A stretch of DNA of 64,000 bases from Tepidimonas alkaliphilus (lineage in GTDB: Bacteria; Pseudomonadota; Gammaproteobacteria; Burkholderiales; Burkholderiaceae_C): NCBI RefSeq assembly GCF_007556595.1, contig NZ_VJNB01000003.1, forward strand, positions 62,001 to 126,000, given 5' to 3'. The translations under genes and the position numbers were made by a program. A model generated the notes under the pieces. It was not told where the DNA came from and ran no database searches. It saw only the letters and a program-made list of their open reading frames with translations. The first letter of the stretch is position 1. Each line of letters starts with the position of its first letter. Below, one piece after another: positions 35,647 to 50,953 of this stretch.

Positions 35647-35690
35647 ATTTTTTCGCTTCGCTTTCCGGCATCCGATCGAGGAGACCGTCC

Positions 35691-37808
35691 ATGACCGCTC
35701 ACTACCAGATCCACGGCGACGTGGCCGTCATCACGCTGGACAATCCGCCCGTCAACGGGCTGGGGCTGAGCACCCGGCAGGCCATCGCGCAGGGGCTGGA
35801 CCGCGCGCAGGACGATCCGGCCGTGCGCGCCATCGTGCTGACGGGCGCTGGCAAGGTGTTCTCCGGCGGCGCCGACATCAAGGAGTTCGGCTCGCCGCGC
35901 GCCTACCAGGATCCAAACCTGCTGAGCCTGATCCGAATGGTGGAACACCTGCGCAAGCCGGTGGTGGCCGCGGTGCACGGCGTCTGCATGGGCGGCGGGC
36001 TGGAGCTGGCGCTGGGCGCGCACCACCGCATCGCCGCGCCGGGCAGCAAGGTGGCGCTGCCGGAGGTCAAGCTCGGCCTGATCCCGGGCGCCGGCGGCAC
36101 GCAGCGGCTGCCGCGCGCGCTGGGGGTAGAGCCGGCGCTGAACATGATCGTCAGCGGCGAGCCGGTGGCGGCCGAGTTGCTGGCGCAGGTGCCGGGGCAG
36201 CGGCTGTTCGACCGCATCGCCGCCAGCGCCGACACGCTGCTGGAGGAGGCGCTGGCGCTGGCGCGCGAGGCTGCCGAGCGCCACGCCTCCGGCGCGCCGC
36301 TGCCGCGCGTGCGCGACCTGCCGTGCCGCCATCCGCAGGGGGAGGCCTACTTCCAGTTCGCGCGCAACATGGTGAGCGCGCAGGCCAGGCACTACCCGGC
36401 CCCGCTCAAGTGCATCGACGCCGTGCAGGCCGCCGCCACCAAGCCGTTCGACGAGGGTCTGGCGCTGGAGCGGCAGACCTTCCTGAACCTGATGACGGAC
36501 CCGGTGAGCGTGGCGCTGCGGCACGTCTTTATGGCCGAGCGCGCCGCCGGCAAGATCGCCGACGTGCCGCCGGACACCCCGCTGCGCGACATCCGTGCGG
36601 TGGCGGTGATCGGCGCCGGCACGATGGGCAGCGGCATCACGATCAACTTCCTCAACATCGGCCTGCCGGTCACGATCCTGGAGGCGAAACAGGAGGCGCT
36701 GGAGCGCGGCGTGGCCGCCATCCGCGCCATCTACGAAGGTCAGGTGGCCAAGGGCAAGCTCAAGCCCGAGCAGATGCAGCAGCGCCTGAGCCTGCTGCGC
36801 ACCACGCTGTCGTATGACGACATCCGCGACGCCGACCTCGTCATCGAAGCGGTGTTCGAGGATCTGGAGGTCAAGCGCCAGGTGTTCGAGCGGCTCGACG
36901 CGGTGATGAAGCCGGGTGCGATCCTGGCCACCAACACCTCGACGCTGGACGTCAACCAAATCGCCGCCTTTACCCGGCGGCCGCAGGACGTCATCGGCAC
37001 GCACTTCTTCAGCCCCGCGCACGTCATGAAGCTGCTGGAGGTGGTGCGCGGCGCGGCCACCGCCAGGGACGTGCTGGCCACCGTCTTGGCGCTGGGCAAG
37101 AGCATCAAGAAGACCTGCGTCGTCAGCGGCGTGTGCGACGGCTTCATCGGCAACCGCATGATCGAGCAGTACAGCCGCCAGGCCGGCTTCCTGCTGGAGG
37201 AGGGCTGCACGCCGCAGCAGGTGGACCGCGCGATCGAGGCGTTCGGCTTCGCGATGGGGCCGTTTCGCATGAGCGACCTGGCCGGCAACGACGTGGGCTG
37301 GGCTATCCGCAAGCGCCGCTACGTCGAAAAGCCCCACTTGCGCTACTCGCCGATCGCCGACCGGCTGTGCGAGCTGGGCCGCTTTGGCCAGAAGACCGGC
37401 GCCGGCTGGTACGACTACCAGCCAGGCCAGCGCGACCCCATCCCCAGCCCCGTGGTGCAGCAGCTGATGGAGGACGTCCGCCGCGAGCGCGGCCTCACCC
37501 CGCGCCCGGTTAGTGACGAGGAGATCGTGCAGCGGCTGGTGTTTGCGCTGGTCAACGAGGGCGCGCGCATCCTGGAAGAGGGCATCGCCGCGCGCGCCAG
37601 CGACATCGACATGGTGTACCTGACCGGCTACGGCTTTCCGGCCTGGCGCGGCGGGCCGATGCACTACGCCGAGCAGTTCGGCCTGTTCAACGTGATGCAG
37701 GCGATGAAGCGCTTCGCGCGCAACCCGAACGACGACGCGCAGTTCTGGCAGCCGGCACCGCTGATCCAGCGGCTGGTGACCGAAGGCCGGGGCTTCGCCT
37801 CGGTCTGA
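35691..37808 (+). CDS. Fused enoyl-CoA hydratase / 3-hydroxyacyl-CoA dehydrogenase
   Basis: Multifunctional beta-oxidation enzyme (FadB/FadJ-like), 705 residues. The N-terminal crotonase domain (1-190) has the oxyanion holes ([22 protein letters not shown]) and catalytic Glu105 and Glu125 ([20 protein letters not shown]). The NAD-binding domain begins IGAGTMGSG (308-315), and [17 protein letters not shown] carries the catalytic His. Two C-terminal dehydrogenase modules follow ([41 protein letters not shown]). Start ATG 35691 has a gagga RBS; the frame upstream is not family-like. It is followed by thiolase, SDR and oxidoreductase genes on the same strand, forming a degradation unit together with the ABC importer. 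Confidence 0.94.
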   Translation: MTAHYQIHGDVAVITLDNPPVNGLGLSTRQAIAQGLDRAQDDPAVRAIVLTGAGKVFSGGADIKEFGSPRAYQDPNLLSLIRMVEHLRKPVVAAVHGVCMGGGLELALGAHHRIAAPGSKVALPEVKLGLIPGAGGTQRLPRALGVEPALNMIVSGEPVAAELLAQVPGQRLFDRIAASADTLLEEALALAREAAERHASGAPLPRVRDLPCRHPQGEAYFQFARNMVSAQARHYPAPLKCIDAVQAAATKPFDEGLALERQTFLNLMTDPVSVALRHVFMAERAAGKIADVPPDTPLRDIRAVAVIGAGTMGSGITINFLNIGLPVTILEAKQEALERGVAAIRAIYEGQVAKGKLKPEQMQQRLSLLRTTLSYDDIRDADLVIEAVFEDLEVKRQVFERLDAVMKPGAILATNTSTLDVNQIAAFTRRPQDVIGTHFFSPAHVMKLLEVVRGAATARDVLATVLALGKSIKKTCVVSGVCDGFIGNRMIEQYSRQAGFLLEEGCTPQQVDRAIEAFGFAMGPFRMSDLAGNDVGWAIRKRRYVEKPHLRYSPIADRLCELGRFGQKTGAGWYDYQPGQRDPIPSPVVQQLMEDVRRERGLTPRPVSDEEIVQRLVFALVNEGARILEEGIAARASDIDMVYLTGYGFPAWRGGPMHYAEQFGLFNVMQAMKRFARNPNDDAQFWQPAPLIQRLVTEGRGFASV

Positions 37809-37857
37809 CGCCAGCCGTCCGATCCGTTTCCGCATTTCCGCCAAGGGATCCACCATC

Positions 37858-39033
37858 ATGAGCAACGCCGTCATCGTCTCCACCGCCCGCACGCCGCTGG
37901 CCAAGAGCTGGAAGGGCGCCTTCAACATGACCCACGGGGCCACGCTGGGCGGCCACGTGGTGCGCGCCGCCATCGAGCGCGCTCGGCTCGAGCCGGCCGA
38001 GGTCGAGGATGTGATCATGGGCTGCGCCAACCCCGAGGGCGCCACCGGCTGGAACATCGCGCGCCAGATCGCGCTGGCGGCCGGCTGCCCGGTCAGCGTC
38101 AGCGGCATCACCGTCAACCGCTTCTGCGCCTCTGGCCTGCAGACGATCGCGCTGGCCGCGCAGCGCATCATGAGCGGCGAAGGCGAGATCTACGTGGCCG
38201 GCGGGGTCGAGAGCATCTCGTGCGTGCAGAACGAGATGAACAAGCACATGTTCACCGATCCGGCGCTGCTGCAGCGCAAGCCCGAGATCTACTGGACCAT
38301 GCTGCAGACCGCCGAGCAGGTGGCCAAGCGCTACGGCATCACGCGCGAGCAGATGGACGAATACGGCGCCGCCAGTCAGCAGAAGGCGTGCGCCGCCGCC
38401 GCCGCGGGCAAGTTCGACGACGAGATCGTGCCGATCACCGTTACCGCCGGCGTCGTGGACAAGGTGCGCGGCCTGGTGACGAAGGAGGTCACGGTCAGCC
38501 GCGACGAGGGCCTGCGCGAGGGCACGACGGTGCAGGCGATTGCCGCCATCAAGCCCGCGATCCCCGGCGGCACGATCGCCGCCGGCAACGCCAGCCAGTT
38601 CTCCGACGGCGCCGGCGCCTGCGTCGTGATGGACGAGAAGGTGGCCGAACGCAAGGGGCTGCAGCCGCTGGGGCGCTTCCTGGGCTTTGCGGTGGCGGGT
38701 TGCGAGCCGGACGAGATGGGCATCGGCCCGGTGTTTGCGGTGCCGAAGGTCCTCCAGCGCCTGGGGCTGACGGTGGACGACATCGACCTGTGGGAGCTCA
38801 ACGAGGCGTTCGCGGTGCAGGTGATCTACTGCCGCGACCGCCTCGGCATCCCGTCGGAACGGCTCAACGTCAACGGCGGCGCGATCGCGATCGGCCACCC
38901 CTACGGCATGTCCGGTCAGCGGCTCACGGGCCACGCGCTGATCGAGGGCAAGCGCCGCGGCGCCAAGCGCGTCTGCGTCACGATGTGCATCGGCGGCGGC
39001 ATGGGGGCGGCCGGCGTGTTCGAGGTGTTGTGA
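37858..39033 (+). CDS. Acetyl-CoA C-acyltransferase (thiolase)
   Basis: Degradative thiolase cleaving 3-ketoacyl-CoA with CoA, 391 residues. The nucleophile Cys90 is in [10 protein letters not shown], His347 is in [10 protein letters not shown] and the second catalytic Cys377 is in [10 protein letters not shown]. Length and motifs fit FadA/PcaF-type enzymes; chain-length preference cannot be read. It follows the hydratase/dehydrogenase by about 50 bp with an aaggga RBS, the usual pairing, and directly precedes an SDR gene. Confidence 0.95.
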   Translation: MSNAVIVSTARTPLAKSWKGAFNMTHGATLGGHVVRAAIERARLEPAEVEDVIMGCANPEGATGWNIARQIALAAGCPVSVSGITVNRFCASGLQTIALAAQRIMSGEGEIYVAGGVESISCVQNEMNKHMFTDPALLQRKPEIYWTMLQTAEQVAKRYGITREQMDEYGAASQQKACAAAAAGKFDDEIVPITVTAGVVDKVRGLVTKEVTVSRDEGLREGTTVQAIAAIKPAIPGGTIAAGNASQFSDGAGACVVMDEKVAERKGLQPLGRFLGFAVAGCEPDEMGIGPVFAVPKVLQRLGLTVDDIDLWELNEAFAVQVIYCRDRLGIPSERLNVNGGAIAIGHPYGMSGQRLTGHALIEGKRRGAKRVCVTMCIGGGMGAAGVFEVL

Positions 39034-39034
39034 G

Positions 39035-39874
39035 ATGGTTGCGCCGTCTGCGGCCCCGCCCAACACGGTGGCACAGTCGGACTGTGCCCGCACCGTGCAA
39101 GCGTTGTTTGACCTGACCGGGCGCGTGGCGCTGGTCACCGGCGGCTCGCGCGGGCTGGGTTTACAGATCGCGCAGGCGCTTGGCGAGGCTGGCGCCAAAC
39201 TGATGCTGGCTGCGCGCAAGGCCGAAGAGCTGGAAGAGGCGGTGGCCGCGCTGCAGGCGCAGGGGATCGACGCGCGCTGGTGCGCCGCCGACTGCGCGCG
39301 CGAAAATGATTTGCAGCGCTTGGTTCAGGAGACGTTGCAGCGGCTGGGCGACATCGACATCCTGGTCAACAACGCCGGGGCAGCATGGGGCGCGCCGGCG
39401 GAGGAGCATCCGCTGGAGGCGTGGGACAAGGTGATGAACCTCAACGTGCGCGGCTACTTCATCCTGAGCCAGCTGGTGGGTCGCCACAGCATGATCCCGC
39501 GCCGCCGCGGCAGCATCCTCAACGTCGCCTCGATCGCCGGGCTGGGCGGCAACCCGCCGGACATGCGCACGCTGGCCTACAACACCTCCAAGGGCGCGGT
39601 GATCAACTTCACGCGCGCGCTGGCGGCGGAGTGGGGGCGCTACGGCATCCGCGTCAACGCGCTGTGCCCGGGCTTCTTCCCGAGCAAGATGACGTGCGGC
39701 ACGCTGCAGGCCATGGGCGAGCCGCGGCTGGCCGCCGCCGCGCCGCTGAACCGCCTCGGCGACGACGAAGACCTGAAGGGCGCGGCGCTGCTGTTCGCCT
39801 CCGACGCCGGCAAGCACATCACGGGCCAGTGGCTGGCGATCGACGGCGGCGTCAGCGCCGTCATTGGCGCCTGA
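39035..39874 (+). CDS. Short-chain dehydrogenase/reductase
   Basis: Classical SDR, 279 residues, NAD(P)-dependent oxidoreductase. A 20-residue N-terminal extension precedes the cofactor motif TGGSRGLG (35-42). The NNAG motif (111-114), catalytic Ser165, Tyr181 and Lys185 (AYNTSKGAV) and the PGFFPSKM loop are complete. The ATG is one base after the thiolase stop. Its first third (to about 39350) uses TTG/TTT codons more than the rest, a visible composition change inside the gene. The likely role is a 3-hydroxyacyl or alcohol step in the same pathway; the substrate is unknown. Confidence 0.9.
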   Translation: MVAPSAAPPNTVAQSDCARTVQALFDLTGRVALVTGGSRGLGLQIAQALGEAGAKLMLAARKAEELEEAVAALQAQGIDARWCAADCARENDLQRLVQETLQRLGDIDILVNNAGAAWGAPAEEHPLEAWDKVMNLNVRGYFILSQLVGRHSMIPRRRGSILNVASIAGLGGNPPDMRTLAYNTSKGAVINFTRALAAEWGRYGIRVNALCPGFFPSKMTCGTLQAMGEPRLAAAAPLNRLGDDEDLKGAALLFASDAGKHITGQWLAIDGGVSAVIGA

Positions 39875-39929
39875 CCCCGCGGCAGTGGCCCCCGCCCGCT
39901 TCCACGATCCACGCCCGAGGAGTCCGACC

Positions 39930-40949
39930 ATGCCCCGCAACCAGCAGATCCTGCTCGTCAGCCGCCCGCAGGGCGAGGCGACGCTGGACAACTTCCGCCT
40001 CGTCGAGACCGAGACGCCCCCGCTGCGCGACGGCCAGGTGCTGGTGCGCCACCATTACCTGAGCCTGGACCCTTACATGCGCGGGCGCATGAACGAGGGC
40101 AAGAGCTACGCCGCGCCGCAGCCGCTGAACGAAGTGATGATCGGCGGCACCGTCGGCCAGGTGGAGGCCAGCCGCCACCCCCGCTACGCCCCCGGCGACT
40201 GGGTCGTCGGCATGGGCGGCTGGCAGCTCTACAGCGTGGTCGACGCCCACCAGCCCGGCGCGCTGCGCAAAGTGGACGTCACGCGCATCCCGCCGAGCCA
40301 CTACCTCGGGGCGGTCGGCATGCCGGGGGTCACGGCCTGGTATGGCCTGGTCAAGATCCTGGAGCCGAAGGCGGGCCAGACGATCACGGTCAGTGCGGCG
40401 GCCGGGGCGGTCGGCAGCGCGGTGGGCGTGCTGGCCAAGCAGCGCGGCTGCCGCGTGGTGGGCATCGCCGGTGGCCCCGAGAAATGCGCCTACGTGCGCG
40501 ATGAGCTCGGCTTCGACGACTGCGTCGATTACCGCCAGCACCCCGACCTGCGCAGCCTGGCCGCGGCGCTGAAGGCGGCCTGCCCGGACGGCATCGACGG
40601 CCATTTCGAAAACGTCGGCGGCGCCGTGCTGGATGCGGTGATGCTGCGCGCCCATGCGTTTGCGCGCGTGGCGCTGTGCGGCATGATCGCCGGCTACGAC
40701 GGCCAGCCGCTGCCGATGCTCAACCCGTCGCTGATCCTCATCAACCGCATGCGCATCGAGGGCTTCATCGTCAGCGAGCACATGGAGGTCTGGCCGCAGG
40801 CGCTGGCTGAACTCGGCGAGCTGGTGGCCAGCGGGCGCTTTCGCCCGCGCGAGACGGTCGCGCAGGGGCTGGCGGCAGCGCCGCAGGCGTTTCTCGGCCT
40901 GCTCAAAGGCCGCAATTTCGGCAAGCAGCTGGTCAAGCTGGTCGATTGA
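39930..40949 (+). CDS. NADP-dependent oxidoreductase, medium-chain (CurA/leukotriene B4 dehydrogenase-like)
   Basis: Zinc-independent medium-chain dehydrogenase/reductase of the 2-alkenal reductase / CurA / YncB group, 339 residues. Motifs are YLSLDPYMRGRMNE in the N-terminal GroES-like domain, LGAVGMPGVTAWYGL, the Rossmann motif SAAAGAVGSAVGVLAKQ and FENVGGAVLDAVM. No zinc-ligand cysteines are present. ATG 39930 has a cgagg RBS. It closes the catabolic group and may reduce enoyl or alkenal intermediates. Confidence 0.9.
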   Translation: MPRNQQILLVSRPQGEATLDNFRLVETETPPLRDGQVLVRHHYLSLDPYMRGRMNEGKSYAAPQPLNEVMIGGTVGQVEASRHPRYAPGDWVVGMGGWQLYSVVDAHQPGALRKVDVTRIPPSHYLGAVGMPGVTAWYGLVKILEPKAGQTITVSAAAGAVGSAVGVLAKQRGCRVVGIAGGPEKCAYVRDELGFDDCVDYRQHPDLRSLAAALKAACPDGIDGHFENVGGAVLDAVMLRAHAFARVALCGMIAGYDGQPLPMLNPSLILINRMRIEGFIVSEHMEVWPQALAELGELVASGRFRPRETVAQGLAAAPQAFLGLLKGRNFGKQLVKLVD

Positions 40950-41123
40950 GATCGGAGCTGCTCGGTTTTCGGGCTTAGAGCGCCTGAAGCCCGGTGTGGG
41001 CGGTTCGGTGACCGATGGCGCGAGGGTGCGCTTCCCAAATGCCTGCGTCCGCATCACCGTTGCGCTTGCCTTCCTGTGGCAAACTCAAACGCTTACGATG
41101 TTGATACCTTGGTCTTACTAACC

Positions 41124-43469
<2,346 letters not shown>

Positions 43470-43480
43470 GGGAAAGTCCT

Positions 43481-44317
43481 GTGCCCGCTTTAGCGTTGGA
43501 AGCCTTGTTGCAGCAGACCGAGGCCATCCCCAGCCTGCCGCGGATGGTGGCTCAGGTGCTGCAGGAGCTGCAGCGCGACGAGCCCGATGCGCATCGGCTC
43601 ATCGATGGGATTGGCGCTGAGCCGGGCCTGACCGCCCAGGTGCTCAAGATGGCCAACTCGCCGCTGTGGGGCTTGCCCAGACGCATCGACTCGGTCGCCG
43701 AAGCGGTGACCGTGCTGGGTATGGACGCCCTGCGCTCGGTGGTGCAGGCGGTGGCGCTGGGCGCCTGTTTCCGCAGCGTGCCGGGGGTCGATTTGGAGCT
43801 GTTCTGGCGCTACAGCGTGCAAGCGGCCCAAATCTGCCGCCCGCTGGCCCGCAGCTTAGGGTTGCCGCCTGGCTCGGCTTGGACAGCCGGCCTGATGCAC
43901 GCCTCAGGCGAGCTGGTGATGCATTTGGGCATGCCGCAAGAGATGGCGGCGCTGGATTGGCACGTGGCGTTGTTCGATCTGCATCGCGCAGCCGCCCAGC
44001 AAGCCCGGTTTGGCTACAGCTACGCCGGCGTCGGGGCCGCCCTGGCCCAGCGTTGGCACTTCCCCGATCGGATCGTGCGCGCGTTGCGGCATCAATTGGC
44101 GCCCTTTGAAGGCGATGTCCATGAGCCGCTGGCCGGCGTGGTGCACCTGGCGTCGTGGCGTGCGCGCGCGCAGGCGATGAACCTCGATCGCGAGGCCATG
44201 CGCGCCACTTTTCCGGATGCGGTGACGATGCTGCTGGGCTTGAGCCCAGACGCCGTGCTGGACCAGGATCCGCAGCCGTGGGCCTCGGCCGGCGCACTGG
44301 CGGCCTTTTTGCCCTGA
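43481..44317 (+). CDS. HDOD domain protein (first of a tandem pair)
   Basis: A single-domain HDOD protein of 278 residues, GTG start with an aggggaaag RBS 11 bp after tex. The N-terminus (IPSLPRMVAQVLQELQRDEPD), EPGLTAQVLKMANSPLWGL and the DSVAEAVTVLGMDALRSVV segment are hallmark HDOD motifs. The metal-binding His/Asp of true HD phosphodiesterases are lacking; a residual LMHASGELVMH remains. HDOD proteins act as signalling scaffolds in motility, stress and stalk regulation. No extra output domain is present. The next gene is a paralogue, probably a local duplication. Confidence 0.88.
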   Translation: MPALALEALLQQTEAIPSLPRMVAQVLQELQRDEPDAHRLIDGIGAEPGLTAQVLKMANSPLWGLPRRIDSVAEAVTVLGMDALRSVVQAVALGACFRSVPGVDLELFWRYSVQAAQICRPLARSLGLPPGSAWTAGLMHASGELVMHLGMPQEMAALDWHVALFDLHRAAAQQARFGYSYAGVGAALAQRWHFPDRIVRALRHQLAPFEGDVHEPLAGVVHLASWRARAQAMNLDREAMRATFPDAVTMLLGLSPDAVLDQDPQPWASAGALAAFLP

Positions 44318-44332
44318 GCCGGGGGCGCGCGC

Positions 44333-45139
44333 ATGCAACTGCAGGAGCTGCTGCAACATCCGCAGGCGTTGCCGGTGGCGCCGCAAGCGGCCGCCCGGCT
44401 GATCGCCACCTTTGGGCAGCAGGATGTGGATCTTGGCGAACTGGCGCGTCAGCTCGAACGGGATCCGGCGTTGGCCGCCCGCGTGCTGCAGCAAGCCAAC
44501 TCGGCGTTCTTGCGCCGCCTGCGCCCAGTGCACAGCGTGCGCGACGCGGCGTGGGTGTTGGGTCTGAACCGCCTGCGCGCCTTGGCCTTGGCAGCGGCGG
44601 TGCAGAGCCGCTTTCCCTCGCCCCCAGGCATCGAGTTGGAGCGCTTTTGGGCGTATAGCTTGGCGGCAGCGGCTGTGGCGCAGCGGCTGAGTGCGCCGCG
44701 GCGTTGGGGCGAGGCCATCGCCGTGACGGCGGCCTTGCTGCATGCGGTGGGCGAGCTGGTGATGCACCAGGTGATGCCGCAACGCATGGCGCCGCTTCAG
44801 GCGCAGACGCCGTGGTGGTCGCTGCAGCGGCCCCAGATCGAGCAGCAAACGCTGGGCTACACCTACGCCGAGGTCGGCGCGGCGCTGGCGCGTCATTGGC
44901 GCTTGCCCGCCTTGCTAGCGCAGGCCATCGAGACGCACCTTCATCCTCTGCGCAGCGACCCGCCTGATCCTTTGGCTGCGTTGGTGCACATGGCGGCGTG
45001 GCGCGCGCGTGTTTGGTGCCTGGGCGACGATCGTGACGTGCTCATTCACTCCTACCCGGATGCGGTGGGCGAATTGCTGCAGCTCGATCCCGACTCGCTG
45101 GTGGATCCCGTCGCCCTTGGGACAGAGGAAGCCCTCTGA
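44333..45139 (+). CDS. HDOD domain protein (second of a tandem pair)
   Basis: A 268-residue paralogue of the preceding gene. It has the same layout: ERDPALAARVLQQANSAFLRRLRPVHSVRDAAWVLGLNRLRAL, the LLHAVGELVMHQVMP core and a matching GYTYAEVGAALARHWRLP segment that parallels GYSYAGVGAALAQRWHFP in the first copy. Divergence is considerable, so the duplication is old. The stop overlaps the patatin gene start by one base (TGATG). Confidence 0.87.
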   Translation: MQLQELLQHPQALPVAPQAAARLIATFGQQDVDLGELARQLERDPALAARVLQQANSAFLRRLRPVHSVRDAAWVLGLNRLRALALAAAVQSRFPSPPGIELERFWAYSLAAAAVAQRLSAPRRWGEAIAVTAALLHAVGELVMHQVMPQRMAPLQAQTPWWSLQRPQIEQQTLGYTYAEVGAALARHWRLPALLAQAIETHLHPLRSDPPDPLAALVHMAAWRARVWCLGDDRDVLIHSYPDAVGELLQLDPDSLVDPVALGTEEAL

Positions 45140-46224
45140 TGCGCGCGCTGCGTTGGTATGCGGGCCCGGCCGCGCTGGCGCACTTGCGGCGACATGGGCT
45201 GCAGCCGGACGACATTGGGATCGTGCCGGGCGCAGCTGGCGGGCCCAAGGGCCTGATTCTGGGGCCGCTGGATCGCTTCCTGTTCGGCCAGTGGCTGCCG
45301 CAAGGCGGGCGCGAGGTGCATCTGGTCGGCGCCTCGATCGGCGCCTGGCGCATGGCCGCCGCGTGCCTGAACGACTGCGTGGCGGCGTTCGAGCGGCTGC
45401 AGCGCGACTACATCGCGCAGGACTACGAGCCCGAGCCGGGACGGCGCCGGCCGCATCCGCGCCACGTCAGCGAAGCGTTCGCGCGCGAGCTGCAGGCGTT
45501 CTTCGGAGGGCGCGTGCACGAGGTGCTCGGCCACCCGCGCTGGCGCGTGCACGTCGTGACGTCGCGCGGGTGCCACATCCTGGGGCGCGAAGGGCGCTGG
45601 CGCACGCCGCTGGGCTACCTCGGCGCCGCAGCCTGCAACGTCGCGCACCGGCGCGCGCTGGGCGCCTGGCTGCAGCGGGTGGTGTTCAGCGCGCCCGGGG
45701 CGCAGGGCGCGCCGGCGGCGCTGCCGTTCGAGGCGCGCGACCTGCCGACGCGCCAGGTCGCCCTGACCGAGGCCAACTTCATGCCGGCGCTGCAGGCCAG
45801 CTGCTCGATCCCGTTCGTGCTGCAGGCGGTGCACGACATCCCCGGCGCGCCGAGTGGGGCCTACTGGGACGGCGGCATCACCGACTACCACCTGCACCTG
45901 CGCTGGCGGCCCGAACTGGGGCTGGTGCTGTACCCGCACTTCCAGCGCCGGGTGGTGCCGGGCTGGCTGGACAAGGCGCTGCGCTGGCGCCACCGCGCCA
46001 CCGCGGCGCTGGACCATACGCTTCTGCTGGCCCCCGATCCGGACTGGGTGCGCCGCTTGCCGGGCGGCAAGTTGCCCGACCGCCGCGACTTCGAACGCTT
46101 CGGGCGCGACCTGCCCGGACGCATGCGCGCCTGGCAGACCGCCGTGCGCGAGGCGCAGCGCCTGGCCGACGAATTCGCCGCCTGGCTTGAGCGCCCTGAT
46201 CCAAGATGGGTGGAACCGCTGTGA
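45139..46224 (+). CDS. Patatin-like phospholipase
   Basis: Putative serine lipid acyl hydrolase, 361 residues, with the patatin Ser-Asp dyad. The oxyanion loop is GAAGGPKG (31-38), the nucleophile elbow GASIG puts Ser66 at its centre, and Asp244 lies in YWDGGITDY. No signal peptide, so cytoplasmic or peripherally membrane-bound. Composition turns strongly GC-rich from this gene. It is coupled to the HDOD gene upstream and to an esterase downstream (GTGA overlap), suggesting a lipid-modifying pair. Confidence 0.85.
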   Translation: MRALRWYAGPAALAHLRRHGLQPDDIGIVPGAAGGPKGLILGPLDRFLFGQWLPQGGREVHLVGASIGAWRMAAACLNDCVAAFERLQRDYIAQDYEPEPGRRRPHPRHVSEAFARELQAFFGGRVHEVLGHPRWRVHVVTSRGCHILGREGRWRTPLGYLGAAACNVAHRRALGAWLQRVVFSAPGAQGAPAALPFEARDLPTRQVALTEANFMPALQASCSIPFVLQAVHDIPGAPSGAYWDGGITDYHLHLRWRPELGLVLYPHFQRRVVPGWLDKALRWRHRATAALDHTLLLAPDPDWVRRLPGGKLPDRRDFERFGRDLPGRMRAWQTAVREAQRLADEFAAWLERPDPRWVEPL

Positions 46225-47204
46225 AGCCGCTTGCGGTGGATCACGACCCGCACGCACGGCTGTCGCCTGCTATGCGTGAGCTGCTGCAGCGCATGGCGCG
46301 AGCCGGGCGTCCAGCGCTGCACTCCCTTACGCCGCAGCAAGCGCGCGCGTTCTACGAGGCGGCAGGAGGCGTGCTGGAGCTGCCGCCGCCTGCCGTGGCG
46401 CGCGTGCAAACGCTGTCGATTCCAGCCCGTGATGGCGCGCAGCTGCTGGCCGAACTCATCGATCTAAGCCCGCTGCGCGCGGGCGATCGGCGGCCCGTGC
46501 TGCTGTTCCTGCACGGGGGTGGCTACGTCGTGGGCAGCGTGCGCACGCACGCCGCGCTATGCCGCCATCTGGCCGCTGCGGCGGACTGCGCGGTGCTGTC
46601 CTTGGACTATCGTTTGGCGCCTGAGCACCGCTTTCCCACAGCGGTGAACGATGCGTTCGACGCGCTGGCTTGGCTGTATGGCGCGGCCGCTGGGCTTGGG
46701 CTGGATCCGATGCGCATCGCGGTGGGAGGCGACAGCGCCGGGGGCACGCTGGCTGCGGTGACGGCGCTGCAGGCGCGGGATGCGGGCTGGCCGCTGGCGC
46801 TGCAGCTGCTGTTCTACCCCGGCTGCGGGGCTTGGCCCGATACCGCGTCGCACCAGCGCTACGGGCGCGGCTTCTTGCTGGAGACCAAGACCCTGCAGTG
46901 GTTTTTTCGCCACTACATCGACGACCGCCAGCGCGAAGACTGGCGCTTTGCGCCGCTGCGGGCACCGGATTTCAGCGGCGTGGCGCCGGCCTGGCTGGGC
47001 TTGGCCGAGTGCGATCCGTTGGTTGATGAGGGCGTGGCGCTGGCCGATGCGCTGCGGCTGGCCGGCGTGGCGGTAGAGCTCAACATCTACCGCGGCGTCA
47101 CCCACGAATTTGTGCGCATGAGCCGAGTTTTGGCCTCGGCCCGGCAAGCGCTGGCTGACGCGGCAGCCGCCCTGCGGCGGGCTTTCGCGCTGGGGGTTGT
47201 CTAA
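46221..47204 (+). CDS. Alpha/beta hydrolase, HSL family (bacterial family IV esterase)
   Basis: Carboxylesterase of the hormone-sensitive-lipase family, 327 residues. It has the HGGG oxyanion motif (98-101, [11 protein letters not shown]), the nucleophile in GGDSAGG (Ser172), the acidic residue in ECDPLVDEG and the catalytic His in THEF. GTG 46221 overlaps the patatin stop (GTGA) and has ggtgga upstream; an ATG at 46206 inside the patatin gene is the alternative. No signal peptide. The natural ester substrate is unknown. Confidence 0.92.
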   Translation: MKPLAVDHDPHARLSPAMRELLQRMARAGRPALHSLTPQQARAFYEAAGGVLELPPPAVARVQTLSIPARDGAQLLAELIDLSPLRAGDRRPVLLFLHGGGYVVGSVRTHAALCRHLAAAADCAVLSLDYRLAPEHRFPTAVNDAFDALAWLYGAAAGLGLDPMRIAVGGDSAGGTLAAVTALQARDAGWPLALQLLFYPGCGAWPDTASHQRYGRGFLLETKTLQWFFRHYIDDRQREDWRFAPLRAPDFSGVAPAWLGLAECDPLVDEGVALADALRLAGVAVELNIYRGVTHEFVRMSRVLASARQALADAAAALRRAFALGVV

Positions 47205-47293
47205 ACCCGCCTCAGGCGAGCCATGACTGGCCCGCCTACAATGCGGGCCCTGCCATCGACTTGTCGGCAGGCAAGTCCGCCCGTCATCCTGCC

Positions 47294-50823
<3,530 letters not shown>

Positions 50824-50866
50824 CTAGGACGCAGCGGCTCGGCAGCGTCGGCCGTGCCCTCCTTTT

Positions 50867-50903
50867 TGCGCGATCATCGCGCACGGTGTGCGAACAGCGC
50901 GCA
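50867..50903. promoter_or_regulatory. Tandem 17-bp operators between pobA and the IclR gene
   Basis: TGCGCGAT-C-ATCGCGCA (50867-50883) is a perfect palindrome. A second copy, TGTGCGAACAGCGCGCA (50887-50903), matches it at 14 of 17 positions. The copies start exactly 20 bp apart, two helical turns, so two dimers could bind on the same face. The spot is between divergent pobA and its probable regulator. Confidence 0.65.
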
Positions 50904-50953
50904 AATGTCCGGTGCGCCGTCGCGATCGGGGCGGCATGCGGTATCGTTGCGCC

